35,090 nt of DNA from an uncultured Pseudomonadota bacterium (GTDB lineage Bacteria; Pseudomonadota; Gammaproteobacteria; Burkholderiales; Methylophilaceae): NCBI GenBank assembly GCA_903846555.1, contig CAINBI010000025.1, positions 1-35,090 of the forward strand, read 5' to 3'. This document shows positions 18,855 through 27,302 of this stretch, in pieces. Position 1 is the first letter of the stretch. Every line of letters starts with the position of its first letter. Under the pieces are notes generated by a model. That model had not been told where the DNA came from. It did not search any database and saw only the letters and a program-made list of their open reading frames with translations. A program made the translations under genes and the position numbers.

Positions 18855-20501
18855 CTACTCATTTCCACTTGTCCAGTTGGCAACAACACTTGCAACCATT
18901 CTGGGATTATCTTTTGCGAGCTGTTTAGCCGCCTCTAAACTCTGCTCGTAGCTAGAGTTTTTTGGTAATTTCGCCTGCTCCCCACTTAAACTTACTACTG
19001 CATCTTCATCGTCTTCAGGAGCCTTAAGTAATTTGGGCGTACCTGCCATCAACTTTCGTAGCACAGGGCTGAGTGCTTTTTTGTAAACCATAAGCAACAC
19101 AACAATACCCACGATAAAACGTAATGCATCTTTACCGTATTCAATCACCTCTGGATTTTTCCAAAGAGGCACATCAGGAAGTATTTCAACGGGCTCGCCT
19201 GCAAATGAGCTATTAACCACAGTAAGCGAATCGCCTCGCTCTTTACTGAAGCCCATTGCTTGCTGCGCAAGATCGTTGATTTGGGTTTTTTCAGCTGCGG
19301 TTAATGGCCTGTAAGTAGTTTTACCTTTTTTATCAATGACTGGCATGTTGTTCACCACCACGGCGACATTCAAACGTTTGATGCCGCCCATACCCTGCTG
19401 TACATAGCGCACGGTTTTATCAACCTCGTAATTAGTCGTCATGTTTTTTTGACTATTGACCGGCTCAGCTGCTGCAGTAGCGGCTGGTGTTGCGCCGACT
19501 GCTGGCGGTGCAACAATCGGTGCGGTAGCCGCAGCGGGGGGTTGATTCGACAATGCTCCAGGCACACCCGTGGCAGCGCCGCCGCTACTGGTGTTTGATT
19601 CATTACTCTGCAAACTACGGATTGTGATGTCATCCGGCTTTTGGTTCGGCTTATACGTTTCCGCTGCCTGCTCTACATTTGAAAAGTCGATTTCTGCACT
19701 CGCTTCTGCACGCACATTTTTGGCACCAACTATAGGTGTAATAATAGATTCAACACGCTTAACAATACTTTGCTGAATATCATCAATGTACTTAATTTGG
19801 GTAGGGTCTAAATTGTTAGCCCCCATTTTTTTAGAAGTATCAGAAAGCAAGTTGCCATTTTGGTCAACGACCGTCACATTTGCCGCAGGTAAATCTGGCA
19901 CGCTACTGGCTACCAAATGCACCACTGCGCCTACCTGCTGAACATCTAGGCTACGGCCCGCACGTAAATTCAACAATACCGATGCCGTAGGCTTTTGCTG
20001 ATCTCTTACAAATACAGAAGCTTTAGGGATGGCCAAATGGATTCTAGCCACTTCAACCGCGCCAATTGACTGAATGCTACGCTCTAACTCACCTTCTAAT
20101 GCGCGCTGAAAATTCACTTGTTCTACAAACTGAGAAACGCCAAATTTTTGATTTTCTAAAATTTCAAAACCGATGTTGCCGCCTTTAGGCAAGCCGTCAG
20201 AAGCCAACTTTAACCTTGCTTGATGCACCTGGGCTGCTGGCACTAAAATCGCTGTACCACTATCAGAAAACTTATATGGCACATTCATCTTCTCGAGCGC
20301 CGCGACAATCGAACCACCATCTTTATCAGAGTAGTTTGAAAATAGCACGCGATAATCTGGCTGCTGGCTCCATAACCAAAATACAGCCATCACCGCGATT
20401 ACAGCGGCAGCTCCTGCGACTAATAGTAACTTGTTACCCATTTGAGACATTGATCCCAATCCACTGCCATTAGTTAAGGCTGCGTTATTACCTGCTGCCA
20501 T
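18855..20501 (-). CDS. fliF: flagellar MS-ring protein FliF
   Basis: FliF builds the inner-membrane MS ring, the assembly base of the flagellum. It is 548 aa with transmembrane segments at about 24-44 and 462-478. Between them lie the periplasmic ring-building domains (QPDYRVLFSNYSDKDGGSIV onward), interrupted near residues 300-345 by an Ala/Pro-rich flexible loop. The cytosolic tail ends AKDNPRMVASVVANWTSGNE, the FliG-binding helix. A GGAG ribosome site precedes the ATG. It is the first gene of the minus-strand fliFGHIJK string and faces fliE across a 303-bp gap. Confidence 0.96.
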   Translation of the reverse strand: MAAGNNAALTNGSGLGSMSQMGNKLLLVAGAAAVIAVMAVFWLWSQQPDYRVLFSNYSDKDGGSIVAALEKMNVPYKFSDSGTAILVPAAQVHQARLKLASDGLPKGGNIGFEILENQKFGVSQFVEQVNFQRALEGELERSIQSIGAVEVARIHLAIPKASVFVRDQQKPTASVLLNLRAGRSLDVQQVGAVVHLVASSVPDLPAANVTVVDQNGNLLSDTSKKMGANNLDPTQIKYIDDIQQSIVKRVESIITPIVGAKNVRAEASAEIDFSNVEQAAETYKPNQKPDDITIRSLQSNESNTSSGGAATGVPGALSNQPPAAATAPIVAPPAVGATPAATAAAEPVNSQKNMTTNYEVDKTVRYVQQGMGGIKRLNVAVVVNNMPVIDKKGKTTYRPLTAAEKTQINDLAQQAMGFSKERGDSLTVVNSSFAGEPVEILPDVPLWKNPEVIEYGKDALRFIVGIVVLLMVYKKALSPVLRKLMAGTPKLLKAPEDDEDAVVSLSGEQAKLPKNSSYEQSLEAAKQLAKDNPRMVASVVANWTSGNE

Positions 20502-20804
20502 CGTGTTTCTCCATTTCGCCGAGATTTAAGTTATTTTTATTTTAAATTTACCAAATAACATTTAGCTTTAGCGACATTTATTTCAACTGCAATAAATAAC
20601 TTTATTGACTCATTGCATACCATTATGCGGATTGCCAGCATTTTCAAAGTTTAGAATAGAGTGATTTTCATCAGCTTATTTGCATACTCACAATTATCAA
20701 GCAATGTTAAATTAGCAATACTCAGTAGTCGTTATATAAAAATTTAAATTAAATATACGGTTAGCTGACGATTAATTATGTTGAATATGTATTGGAGGTA
20801 AACC
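20502..20804. other. AT-rich divergent fliF/fliE intergenic region
   Basis: These 303 bases must carry the promoters of the fliF operon (leftward) and fliE (rightward). I see the ribosome sites GGAG for fliF and GGAGGT for fliE, but no good match to sigma-54 (GG-N10-GC) or sigma-28 promoters and no confident sigma-70 pair. A class II activator such as FlhDC could act here. That is inference. Confidence 0.4.
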
Positions 20805-21167
20805 ATGAAAGCAGGCGGAATTGATTCAAGCAGAATAGAATCTATGCTGGCACAGCTAAAAGCTTCTGCACAACGTCCTCAATCTGAGGATATTAGCGGC
20901 TTAGCCGCTGCTGCAGGCATACAGAAAACGCCAAGTGTTGGTAAAGCTGGCTTTTCTGAAGCATTGAAAGCCTCACTAAATCAAGTGAGTCAGAGTCAAT
21001 TTGAGGCAGAAAAGCTCGGTAAAAGTTTTGCTATGGGTGATGATAGTGTCAGCTTATCTGATGTGATGATTGCTGGGCAAAAAGCCAACATCTCATTTCA
21101 AGCGACAGTACAAGTGCGTAACAAGCTCGTTTCAGCCTACCACGACATTATGAACATGCAAGTTTAG
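20805..21167 (+). CDS. fliE: flagellar hook-basal body protein FliE
   Basis: FliE is the rod-base component joining the MS ring to the rod and is an early export substrate. The 120 aa show the family C-terminus: FAMGDDSVSLSDVMIAGQKANISFQATVQVRNKLVSAYHDIMNMQV, with the polar LSDV and final helix typical of FliE. GGAGGT precedes the ATG. In many bacteria fliE heads the fliEFGHIJ operon. Here it is alone on the plus strand, divergent from fliF, and its stop is 26 bp from the stop of the convergent FlhB-like gene, with no terminator between them. Confidence 0.95.
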   Translation: MKAGGIDSSRIESMLAQLKASAQRPQSEDISGLAAAAGIQKTPSVGKAGFSEALKASLNQVSQSQFEAEKLGKSFAMGDDSVSLSDVMIAGQKANISFQATVQVRNKLVSAYHDIMNMQV

Positions 21168-21193
21168 TCAAAATTTAGTCAAAATTAAAAGCA

Positions 21194-21538
21194 TTAAAAA
21201 ACCACATTAGCCTCGTCAGCCTTTCCCTGCTCTAGCCGATATAGCCAAGCTAGCACCTCAGCAATTGCCTGATACAAGGCTGGGGGAATGTGATCATCCA
21301 AATCCACCTGCATTAATAGCGCAACCATATCTTTGGACTCATGCACAAACACATCGTGCTCCTTGGCTCTCGCAATAATCTTTTCTGCAATCAAGCCTCG
21401 TCCCTTAGCCACCACTTTCGGGGCATAGTCACCAGCCCCATAAGCTAATGCAATGGCTTGTTTATTAGGATTATGAACAGCAATGCCAGCATGGCTCAGG
21501 TTGGCATCAGACAGGCCTTTTATGCTAGGGTTATTCAT
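21194..21538 (-). CDS. FlhB C-terminal-domain paralogue (FlhX/YlqH type)
   Basis: These 114 aa correspond to the cytoplasmic domain of FlhB without the membrane part. The segment HNPNKQAIALAYGAGDYAPKVVAKGRGLIAEKI matches the FlhB region around the self-cleavage site, but the NPTH motif reads NPNK, so autocleavage is not expected. The C-terminus (DLDDHIPPALYQAIAEVLAWLYRL) also fits. Small stand-alone paralogues of this kind can partly stand in for the FlhB C-terminal domain in export switching. It overlaps the FliK-like gene upstream by 8 bases, so the two are co-translated. Confidence 0.85.
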   Translation of the reverse strand: MNNPSIKGLSDANLSHAGIAVHNPNKQAIALAYGAGDYAPKVVAKGRGLIAEKIIARAKEHDVFVHESKDMVALLMQVDLDDHIPPALYQAIAEVLAWLYRLEQGKADEANVVF

Positions 21539-22523
21539 GCTTTAGCATCGTTAAAGCATCTAATTGTTGGCCATTTCTAACAATAGCTTCTGCCAAGTTT
21601 TTCCGTTGATTTTTAAGTGCATCTAAAGTTACAGCTTGATCTGCAAGAATACTGATCCGCATACGCCCATCAACCAAACTTATTTTAGTGGACACCTTAC
21701 CCAAGTGAGGTAAATGCAAAGTCATCTCGCTAGAAATCAATCGATCTTCTTGCTCATTCGGCTGGCTAGGCGAACCTTGTGTCTCATCCTCGGTCGCATC
21801 GCGCGACTCTAAAAACACGTCCCAATCCATTTTTTGGCCTAGCCATACTTCACCATGCCATGACATGCGCTGACTTTCTAAAACGGCTAATTGTTGAGAC
21901 ATTAAAGCAGCAATCGGCGGGTTAGCTTGGTTTTGTGGCTCTTGCTTAATGGCCGCAAGCGTTTGATTGCCTTGCAGCAGCTCACTCAAGTGAGATTCAT
22001 AAAACAAACCACTACTACTGACTGCATGTTTTAAATCTTGCGCAATGGCTTGTGGGTTATTGGGTGTCTGTGTAATAACGCTAGTCGCTTCTATTCGCGC
22101 TGAAACGCCATCACTCTCTGCTTGTTTAAGGAAGTTTCCGATAAGGCTAGCCGCTGCACTAATTTCGGTAGTACTTCCTAAAATATTGGTTGGTGTTGTC
22201 GTGAGTAAAAATGTAGCCACAGGGTCACCGTGCATATATCGCAAAGACAAAGTTTGACCCGTTTTGGCTGACGCGCCGAGATCCATTTTAAGCACAATAT
22301 CTTTTAGGGCGTCGCCTTCAAGATCCGTCCCTTCAACTTTTACGGTGTAAGTGGTATCGCCAATTTTAGCGAGTACATGCGCGAAATATTCCTGACCTTT
22401 TACAAGCTGCGTCGCCCTATCGCCAAGCTCCTGAGTGATGCTACCGATACTATCAACAACTAAGACCGGCATTATCCTAGAAACTGGATTAACGCCTGCG
22501 ACGTCTGCTAGCTTGAGCATCAT
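21531..22523 (-). CDS. FliK-like hook-length control family protein
   Basis: The 330 aa protein is acidic and Gln/Thr-rich. Its last ~100 residues (SSEMTLHLPHLGKVSTKISLVDGRMRISILADQAVTLDALKNQRKNL) have the hydrophobic pattern of a Flg_hook domain. The canonical fliK is already at 13547, so this is a second family member. It is followed, with an 8-base overlap, by the FlhB-domain paralogue, which echoes the known FliK-FlhB partnership. It starts MMLKLADVAG with no clear ribosome site, 41 bp after fliT. The role in export switching is inference from family and context. Confidence 0.7.
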   Translation of the reverse strand: MMLKLADVAGVNPVSRIMPVLVVDSIGSITQELGDRATQLVKGQEYFAHVLAKIGDTTYTVKVEGTDLEGDALKDIVLKMDLGASAKTGQTLSLRYMHGDPVATFLLTTTPTNILGSTTEISAAASLIGNFLKQAESDGVSARIEATSVITQTPNNPQAIAQDLKHAVSSSGLFYESHLSELLQGNQTLAAIKQEPQNQANPPIAALMSQQLAVLESQRMSWHGEVWLGQKMDWDVFLESRDATEDETQGSPSQPNEQEDRLISSEMTLHLPHLGKVSTKISLVDGRMRISILADQAVTLDALKNQRKNLAEAIVRNGQQLDALTMLKHE

Positions 22524-22564
22524 GGTAATAGTATCGTTACTAGTCGAAAGTGACGGACATAAAG

Positions 22565-22891
22565 CTACTGACCGTAAGCGCGCGTCACTTTACCGCCTGT
22601 ATTATTATAGCTATTGATCAGCAAATTCAATCTTGCCATCCAAGGCGATACCAAGTTGCGTATTTCACGATCATCCTCAAGAATACTCTTGATACTAGCC
22701 ACTTTGCGCTCGCGCCCATCTTTGGCCAACGGCAATGCTTCTTTGATCATTTTAAGATGTACTACATGCTGGGCGCAACTTGTTTCCAGCTCAGTCAGCT
22801 TATCCCAATCTTGCTGCCTCGCTGCCGAGAGCATTTGTTTGGTGAGTTCAGCAACATCCTCATACAAAGCAATGGTATTTTGATATTCCAT
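22565..22891 (-). CDS. fliT: flagellar export chaperone FliT
   Basis: FliT is the cytosolic chaperone of the filament cap FliD and, in enterics, an FlhDC antagonist. The 108 aa are all helical, with the conserved-type motif AARQQDWDKLTELE (about 23-36) and a middle SIKSILEDDREIRNLVSPWM helix. A ribosome site (AAAGGTG) precedes the ATG, which lies 3 bases after the fliS stop. Order fliD-fliS-fliT is the usual one. Sequence identity in this family is low, so position adds much of the confidence. Confidence 0.85.
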   Translation of the reverse strand: MEYQNTIALYEDVAELTKQMLSAARQQDWDKLTELETSCAQHVVHLKMIKEALPLAKDGRERKVASIKSILEDDREIRNLVSPWMARLNLLINSYNNTGGKVTRAYGQ

Positions 22892-22894
22892 ACA

Positions 22895-23401
22895 TTACAC
22901 CTTTGCGTAATTAGCAATATTGCGATTAACTACAGCAGTCGCTTGGCCAGGTTGCCCTTGGCTAGATTGCGCCATACTAGCAACTGAAAACACCGCTGGT
23001 GAAGCTGCTTGGTCATTACCAATCGCTTCCCAAGCACCTTTTAGCTCAACTAATAATTTAATCACTTCATGCGCTAATTCTGGCTGGTTACGCACATTCG
23101 CCATAGTTAATCTATTACTCATATAGACATAAAGTGCATCTAGGCTTTCAGCAATCTCACCACCTGCTTTTTTATCAAGACTCATCCTGAGGCCACTTTC
23201 AATAATCATAATCGCTTTCGAAAGCATGGCGCCTTTATTAACGATGTCCTTATTCTGCATATGCTTGATAGCACCATAACAAGCGGCAATCGCCCCTTCG
23301 TAAAGCATAATAATTAATTTGTTCGGGCTAGCTGCAAGTACGCCCGTTTCAATGCCCACTTGTGCATACCCACCTGCTCCGCGCTGATTGAGTCCAAACA
23401 T
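22895..23401 (-). CDS. fliS: flagellin chaperone FliS
   Basis: FliS binds the C-terminus of flagellin and keeps it unfolded for export. The core GYAQVGIETGVLAASPNKLIIMLYEGAI matches the family N-terminal helix (YxxxxxETxxxxASPxxLixmLydgai), followed by helices IMIIESGLRMSLDKKAGGEIAESLDALYVYMSNRL. The frame opens at 23461, overlapping fliD. I start at ATG 23401 (168 aa, MFGLNQRG), preceded by AGAGGA at good spacing. The C-terminal ~40 residues are longer than in E. coli FliS and of low complexity. Confidence 0.92.
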   Translation of the reverse strand: MFGLNQRGAGGYAQVGIETGVLAASPNKLIIMLYEGAIAACYGAIKHMQNKDIVNKGAMLSKAIMIIESGLRMSLDKKAGGEIAESLDALYVYMSNRLTMANVRNQPELAHEVIKLLVELKGAWEAIGNDQAASPAVFSVASMAQSSQGQPGQATAVVNRNIANYAKV

Positions 23402-23435
23402 AATAATATCCTCTACTTGTTCTGAAAAATAACGA

Positions 23436-25061
23436 CTACTTATTTGAGTTAATTGCTGCAATTTGCTGCGTTAAGAAGCTGCTTGTCGTAGACATGCTCG
23501 CCATCAGCGTATCTAGCCTAGTAAATTGCGCGCGATAACGTTTTTCGATTGCAGTTAACCTAAGTGTAATTGACTCTGCCTGTTTATCTAATCGAGTAAT
23601 AGCGGTGTTAATACCCTCTGATCTGGCGCTTAAAATTCCGGTATCACTCAGCAGACTGGTCATCACATTATTCAACTGTGCGGCATAACCTACACTAAAG
23701 TTAACCGTGCCGCGCGGTCCAGTCGCTGTGCCCGCCACATTGATATCCAAGCCCTCACTGGCATCGCCAAAGGCCCCCACTAATCTTGTACCGTTAGTAG
23801 TTGCAGCCACACCGTTAATTGTCCCGACTAGCGGAGAGGTGCTGCTTACATTAACAGCATAAGTGCCAGCCTGAGTTTTACTACTGCTAGCAGAGTAGCT
23901 AACCTGCCCATCTGTTGCCGTGGCAGAATTGGCAAATAATGAAGCAATATCACTAAAGTTTGAAGTCATTGCTGCTGATAATTTGGTTGAATCTAGCGCT
24001 AACTGACCACTCGTCTGAAATGAAACACCAATTTGACTCAATGAGTTAAAGCTGCCGCTACTAGTTATTGCTTTAGTCATCACTGATTTAATCTGACTAA
24101 TTAGTGTTCGCGTCGTACCATCTCCCAATAAAACGCCAGAAGATTTTCCTGTTGGGTCATATTTAGTTAGGTTGCGCAGGGTACTATCTAAGCCGTTATA
24201 AGCACTTACAAACGCTGTGACTGAAGCCTTAACAGCTTCCTGATTACTAGTAACCCCTAAATTTGCACTTACCCCTGCGCTGGTAGTCAGCAAATTAAGC
24301 GTTACCCCACCAATAACATCGCTAATCGTGTTGCTGGCTTTAACCACATGAATACCATCAATATTCAATTCAGCATTTTTTGCCGCTTGAATCTGCGTTG
24401 TGGTATTGACATCGCTAGTGCTTGGGTCGTAGGCAAGTTGCGATACACCAGATATTTTCAGGCTATTCACTTCACCAGTGTCTTTAGAGGTAATAATGAG
24501 TTGATTCTTGGTGCCATTATTGACGATGGTTGCATTCACGCTAGTATTCGAGGCATTGATTGCATCACGCACGCCAGCAAGCGTGTTATTTGAGCTATCT
24601 ATAGTAATACTGATGGGCGTTTTAGTGGTATTGCTGGTAAATCCATAAGGCACCGTTGCCGTATCGTATTGACCAAAAGAAATAGATAGCGTACCCGTAT
24701 CAACGGTATCAGTCACATTGGTAAAACCCGCTGTTGCCAACTTTTGCGGCTTTGCCAATTGGCCAATGGTTACCGCGTAATCACCAATAGTCGCACTACC
24801 ATTTGAAGTTGCTGTAAAAGCACTGGCATTACCAGAACTTACAGTCTGTGCATTAAATTTAGATGCGCTAGAAAGTGCGCTCACTGCGGTTTGAAAAGTA
24901 GATAAGCTACTTTTTAGTGTGCCGTAGGCCGATATTTGAGATTGATAGTCTGTTTTTTGCTGAGTTACCGCAGTTAATGGTTTCTGTTCAATACCCATTA
25001 AACTGGTCACGATACCATTCACATCAAGGCCAGATCCGATTCCTGCAGATGAAATGCCCAT
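23436..25061 (-). CDS. fliD: flagellar filament cap protein FliD
   Basis: FliD is a secreted pentameric cap that guides flagellin polymerisation. It is 541 aa, starting MGISSAGIGSGLDVNGIV, which is diagnostic. A long Ser/Thr/Ala/Asn-rich middle and a C-terminal helix (RLDKQAESITLRLTAIEKRYRAQFTRLDTLMASM) give the coiled D0 part. AAGGA precedes the ATG. fliS follows 34 bp after the stop. Upstream, the gap to flaG holds a dispersed inverted repeat. Confidence 0.96.
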   Translation of the reverse strand: MGISSAGIGSGLDVNGIVTSLMGIEQKPLTAVTQQKTDYQSQISAYGTLKSSLSTFQTAVSALSSASKFNAQTVSSGNASAFTATSNGSATIGDYAVTIGQLAKPQKLATAGFTNVTDTVDTGTLSISFGQYDTATVPYGFTSNTTKTPISITIDSSNNTLAGVRDAINASNTSVNATIVNNGTKNQLIITSKDTGEVNSLKISGVSQLAYDPSTSDVNTTTQIQAAKNAELNIDGIHVVKASNTISDVIGGVTLNLLTTSAGVSANLGVTSNQEAVKASVTAFVSAYNGLDSTLRNLTKYDPTGKSSGVLLGDGTTRTLISQIKSVMTKAITSSGSFNSLSQIGVSFQTSGQLALDSTKLSAAMTSNFSDIASLFANSATATDGQVSYSASSSKTQAGTYAVNVSSTSPLVGTINGVAATTNGTRLVGAFGDASEGLDINVAGTATGPRGTVNFSVGYAAQLNNVMTSLLSDTGILSARSEGINTAITRLDKQAESITLRLTAIEKRYRAQFTRLDTLMASMSTTSSFLTQQIAAINSNK

Positions 25062-25160
25062 ACAACATCCTTTTTAAACATACCTCAATAAAGCCGCTGT
25101 TTGTTCAATACCAACCCAGCAAACACCTGCCTATTGATTCGGCCCAATGATATTTGAAAT

Positions 25161-25226
25161 CCGTTCGCATTGAGCTTGTCGAAATGTGAGCCTATTCAAC
25201 GCCTTCGACAGGCTCAGACCGAACGG
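25161..25226. repeat. dispersed inverted repeat, TTCGAC..GCTCAG..CGAACGG family
   Basis: The left arm starts CCGTTCGCATTGAGCTTGTC (25161) and the right arm CCTTCGACAGGCTCAGACCG (25202) runs to 25226. They are imperfect inverted copies ending in CCGTTCG/CGAACGG. Related copies lie at 27187-27302. This unit is a widespread intergenic repeat of beta- and gammaproteobacterial genomes (my recollection, not searched). It sits between flaG and fliD. Confidence 0.75.
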
Positions 25227-25353
25227 AAGTTGATACTTCATCTGACCGAAGCAATAGTAACGACAACATCCACTATAAATGGTTTTTGTATCCACCATTT
25301 AGCTAAACAGCGATACTAAAACAACGTTTTATCAACAATTGCTTAAAAAATTA

Positions 25354-25722
25354 TTATGCCGTCTGCCTAATGACCAAGCCTTGCAATTTATCCAGTGTTT
25401 TAGACATCGCCAACACCTCCTCATTTGGAATCTGCCTCAACACTTTTTTTGTGGTGGTATCTACCACTTTAACCACCATACGCTCAGTCCGATCATCTAC
25501 GGCAAACTCAACAGACTGCAAAGCCGGGGCTACAAACTCATTAAGTTTATTAACGGCAACAACTAGCGAAGCTTTATCCACCTCAACTGGTTTATTTTCT
25601 AACTTAACATTTTCAGTCTTTACAACAGGCTTAGCCACAGAGGCAACTGGGCTAGCTGCAAAGTTTTGCACTGCAGCCAACTTTCTAACTGACCCATAGG
25701 CTTCTAACGACGAATTAAACAT
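25354..25722 (-). CDS. flaG: flagellar protein FlaG
   Basis: The 122 aa protein has the FlaG domain in its second half (VNKLNEFVAPALQSVEFAVDDRTERMVVKVVDTTTKKVLRQIPNEEVLAMSKTLDKLQGL), with the conserved VxVxDxxTxEVIRQIPxEE pattern. FlaG proteins modulate filament length by an unknown mechanism and lie between fliC and fliD in many polar flagellates. AAGGAG precedes the ATG. A sigma-28 promoter is visible 55 bp upstream, so it can be expressed independently of fliC. Confidence 0.92.
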   Translation of the reverse strand: MFNSSLEAYGSVRKLAAVQNFAASPVASVAKPVVKTENVKLENKPVEVDKASLVVAVNKLNEFVAPALQSVEFAVDDRTERMVVKVVDTTTKKVLRQIPNEEVLAMSKTLDKLQGLVIRQTA

Positions 25723-25777
25723 GACAATCTCCTTACTGCACTTTAAATTTCATTCGGTTTAACTTGCTTCTACTTAT

Positions 25778-25804
25778 TTATCGGCAGCGTTTGTCAAAAA
25801 TTTA
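25778..25804 (-). promoter_or_regulatory. sigma-28 (FliA) promoter of flaG
   Basis: Read on the minus strand it is TAAATTTT, 11 bases, GCCGATAA. Against the FliA consensus TAAAGTTT-N11-GCCGATAA this is 7 of 8 and 8 of 8 with exact spacing. It lies 55 bases upstream of the flaG start. Confidence 0.88.
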
Positions 25805-26022
25805 GGGCTATTACTCAATATTTTTTTATAAAACTTGCTTCACTAAGATCCAACGAATTTTATTGGGCGTCAATACCATGCTAATCAATAGCCGCTTCTA
25901 GAAATTAAGCTCATATTATTGAGAGATTTGCACGAAACATAGCAAATTTAGCTTCATGCAAAGATCTAATGCTTTTAACTAACGATAAATTTAAAGTTAG
26001 GGAGCCGACTAAAAATGCAAAA

Positions 26023-26046
26023 ACCCACAGGACATGTCCTGTGGGT
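26023..26046 (-). terminator. rho-independent terminator of fliC
   Basis: A perfect 24-base palindrome (ACCCACAGGACA and its complement) is followed on the minus strand by TTTTGCATTTTT. It lies 27 bases beyond the fliC stop and should isolate fliC from flaG, in keeping with flaG having its own promoter. Confidence 0.9.
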
Positions 26047-26072
26047 GATAAGAGCCATGCTTTAATTAAAAC

Positions 26073-26909
26073 TTAGCCTCTTAATAGCGCTAACACACCG
26101 TTAGGTAATGAGTTGGCTTGCGCTAACATTGCAGTACCTGCTTGTTGCAAGATTTGACTACGAGTCAAGTTTGCAGATTCTGATGCAAAGTCAGCATCCA
26201 TGATGCGTGATTTAGCCGCAGATTGGTTTTCAGAAGACTGCTGCAAGTTAGCTACAATTGATTCAAAACGGTTTTGTACCGCGCCATAAGTAGCGCGTGA
26301 ACTATTAACCTCTACAATCGACTTATCAATCTGATCAATCGCTAACTTTGCATTTGCTGCGGTATCTACTTTAAAAGTAGCGGTAGCGGCTTTAGCTGTC
26401 TCGGCAGCTACGGCAGTAAGATCTGTACCAGTCACTGTAACCGAATCATTAGCAGTTGTACCAGCACCTACTTGGAAAATAAGGCCTGAACCAGCTGCTG
26501 CACCTAGTGTATTGATACCGTTAAAATTTGTACTGCCAGTAACTCTAGTAATTTCAGCCTGCAACTGACCAAACTCCGCTGTTAAACTAGCATTATCAGT
26601 TGTGCCGTTACCGCCTTGTACCGCCAGTTCACGCATACGTTGTAATGTGTCAGTCACTTTACTTAAACCACCGTCGGCAGTTTGCGCAAATGAAATTGCG
26701 TCGTTAGAGTTACGAATCGCAACGTTCATACCGCGAATTTGTGAGTCCATTTTTGTAGCAATTACTAAACCAGACGCATCATCTTTACCGCTGTTAATAC
26801 GAAGGCCTGATGACAAGCGTTGTAGTGAGGTACCAAGTGAAGCTTGTGAAGCGCTTAAATTACGTTGTGTGTTTAATGATGCAATGTTGGTATTGATAAC
26901 TGAAGCCAT
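26073..26909 (-). CDS. fliC: flagellin
   Basis: This is the filament subunit, exported by the flagellar type III system. The 278 aa have the classic N-terminus MASVINTNIASLNTQRNLSA, with SLQRLSSGLRINSGKDDASG, and C-terminus SRILQQ-type TRSQILQQAGTAMLAQANSLPNGVLALLRG. Only a short variable segment lies between (about 140-190), so D2/D3 outer domains are essentially absent, as in many small betaproteobacterial flagellins. AGGAG precedes the ATG. A sigma-28 promoter is 92 bp upstream and a strong terminator follows. It is the only flagellin gene in the window. Confidence 0.97.
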   Translation of the reverse strand: MASVINTNIASLNTQRNLSASQASLGTSLQRLSSGLRINSGKDDASGLVIATKMDSQIRGMNVAIRNSNDAISFAQTADGGLSKVTDTLQRMRELAVQGGNGTTDNASLTAEFGQLQAEITRVTGSTNFNGINTLGAAAGSGLIFQVGAGTTANDSVTVTGTDLTAVAAETAKAATATFKVDTAANAKLAIDQIDKSIVEVNSSRATYGAVQNRFESIVANLQQSSENQSAAKSRIMDADFASESANLTRSQILQQAGTAMLAQANSLPNGVLALLRG

Positions 26910-27000
26910 GATGATTCTCCTAAATTTAAAGTAAATTTCATTTACATCGTATTGCCAGTAGCATTGCAGTTAAGTTCGAATTGCGCTGCTGATGTAACTA

Positions 27001-27027
27001 TTATCGGTAAACACTTTAGAAAGTTTA
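27001..27027 (-). promoter_or_regulatory. sigma-28 (FliA) promoter of fliC
   Basis: On the minus strand it reads TAAACTTT, 11 bases, ACCGATAA. Each box matches the FliA consensus at 7 of 8 positions with exact N11 spacing. The predicted leader of the fliC mRNA is about 85 bases. Confidence 0.85.
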
Positions 27028-27186
27028 GGTTTAAGTTAAAATCTTTTTTCAACCTTTACTTTAGACCTAAACTTTACTTTGTCATGCCTGCCGAATTAGC
27101 AATGCTGATGTTTAGGGTATCGGCCATGATTGTAGAATCTTTAGAATTAAATGCGCTGAAAGCATTTAAGTAGGTGCAGATTAAAT

Positions 27187-27302
27187 CCGCTCGTGGTGAG
27201 TCCTTCGACTACGCTCAGGAGAGCCTTGTCGAACCATTCTTTATTTTTTACTATAAGAATTAGTATGTTAAAAGCACCCTTCGACTAGCTCAGGGCGAAC
27301 GG
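27187..27302. repeat. dispersed repeat cluster, TTCGAC..GCTCAG..CGAACGG family
   Basis: The left part (27187-27235) begins CCGCTCGTGGTGAG, contains a forward unit CCTTCGACTACGCTCAGGA and continues GAGCCTTGTCGAACCA. The right part is CCCTTCGACTAGCTCAGGGC (27277) to GAACGG at 27302. The outer ends are inverted as in the copy at 25161-25226. The left part looks like two units of opposite orientation nested together. It lies upstream of the fliC promoter. Confidence 0.65.

Noticed and set aside
20502-20804. TGGCAATCCGCATAATGG on the minus strand as a sigma-54 promoter for fliF
   Set aside because: The GG to GC spacing is 6, not the required 10 bases.
25276-25301. TAAATGGT/ACCATTTA stem downstream of flaG as a terminator
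   Set aside because: The stem is AT-rich with a 10-base loop and no following T-run on the minus strand.
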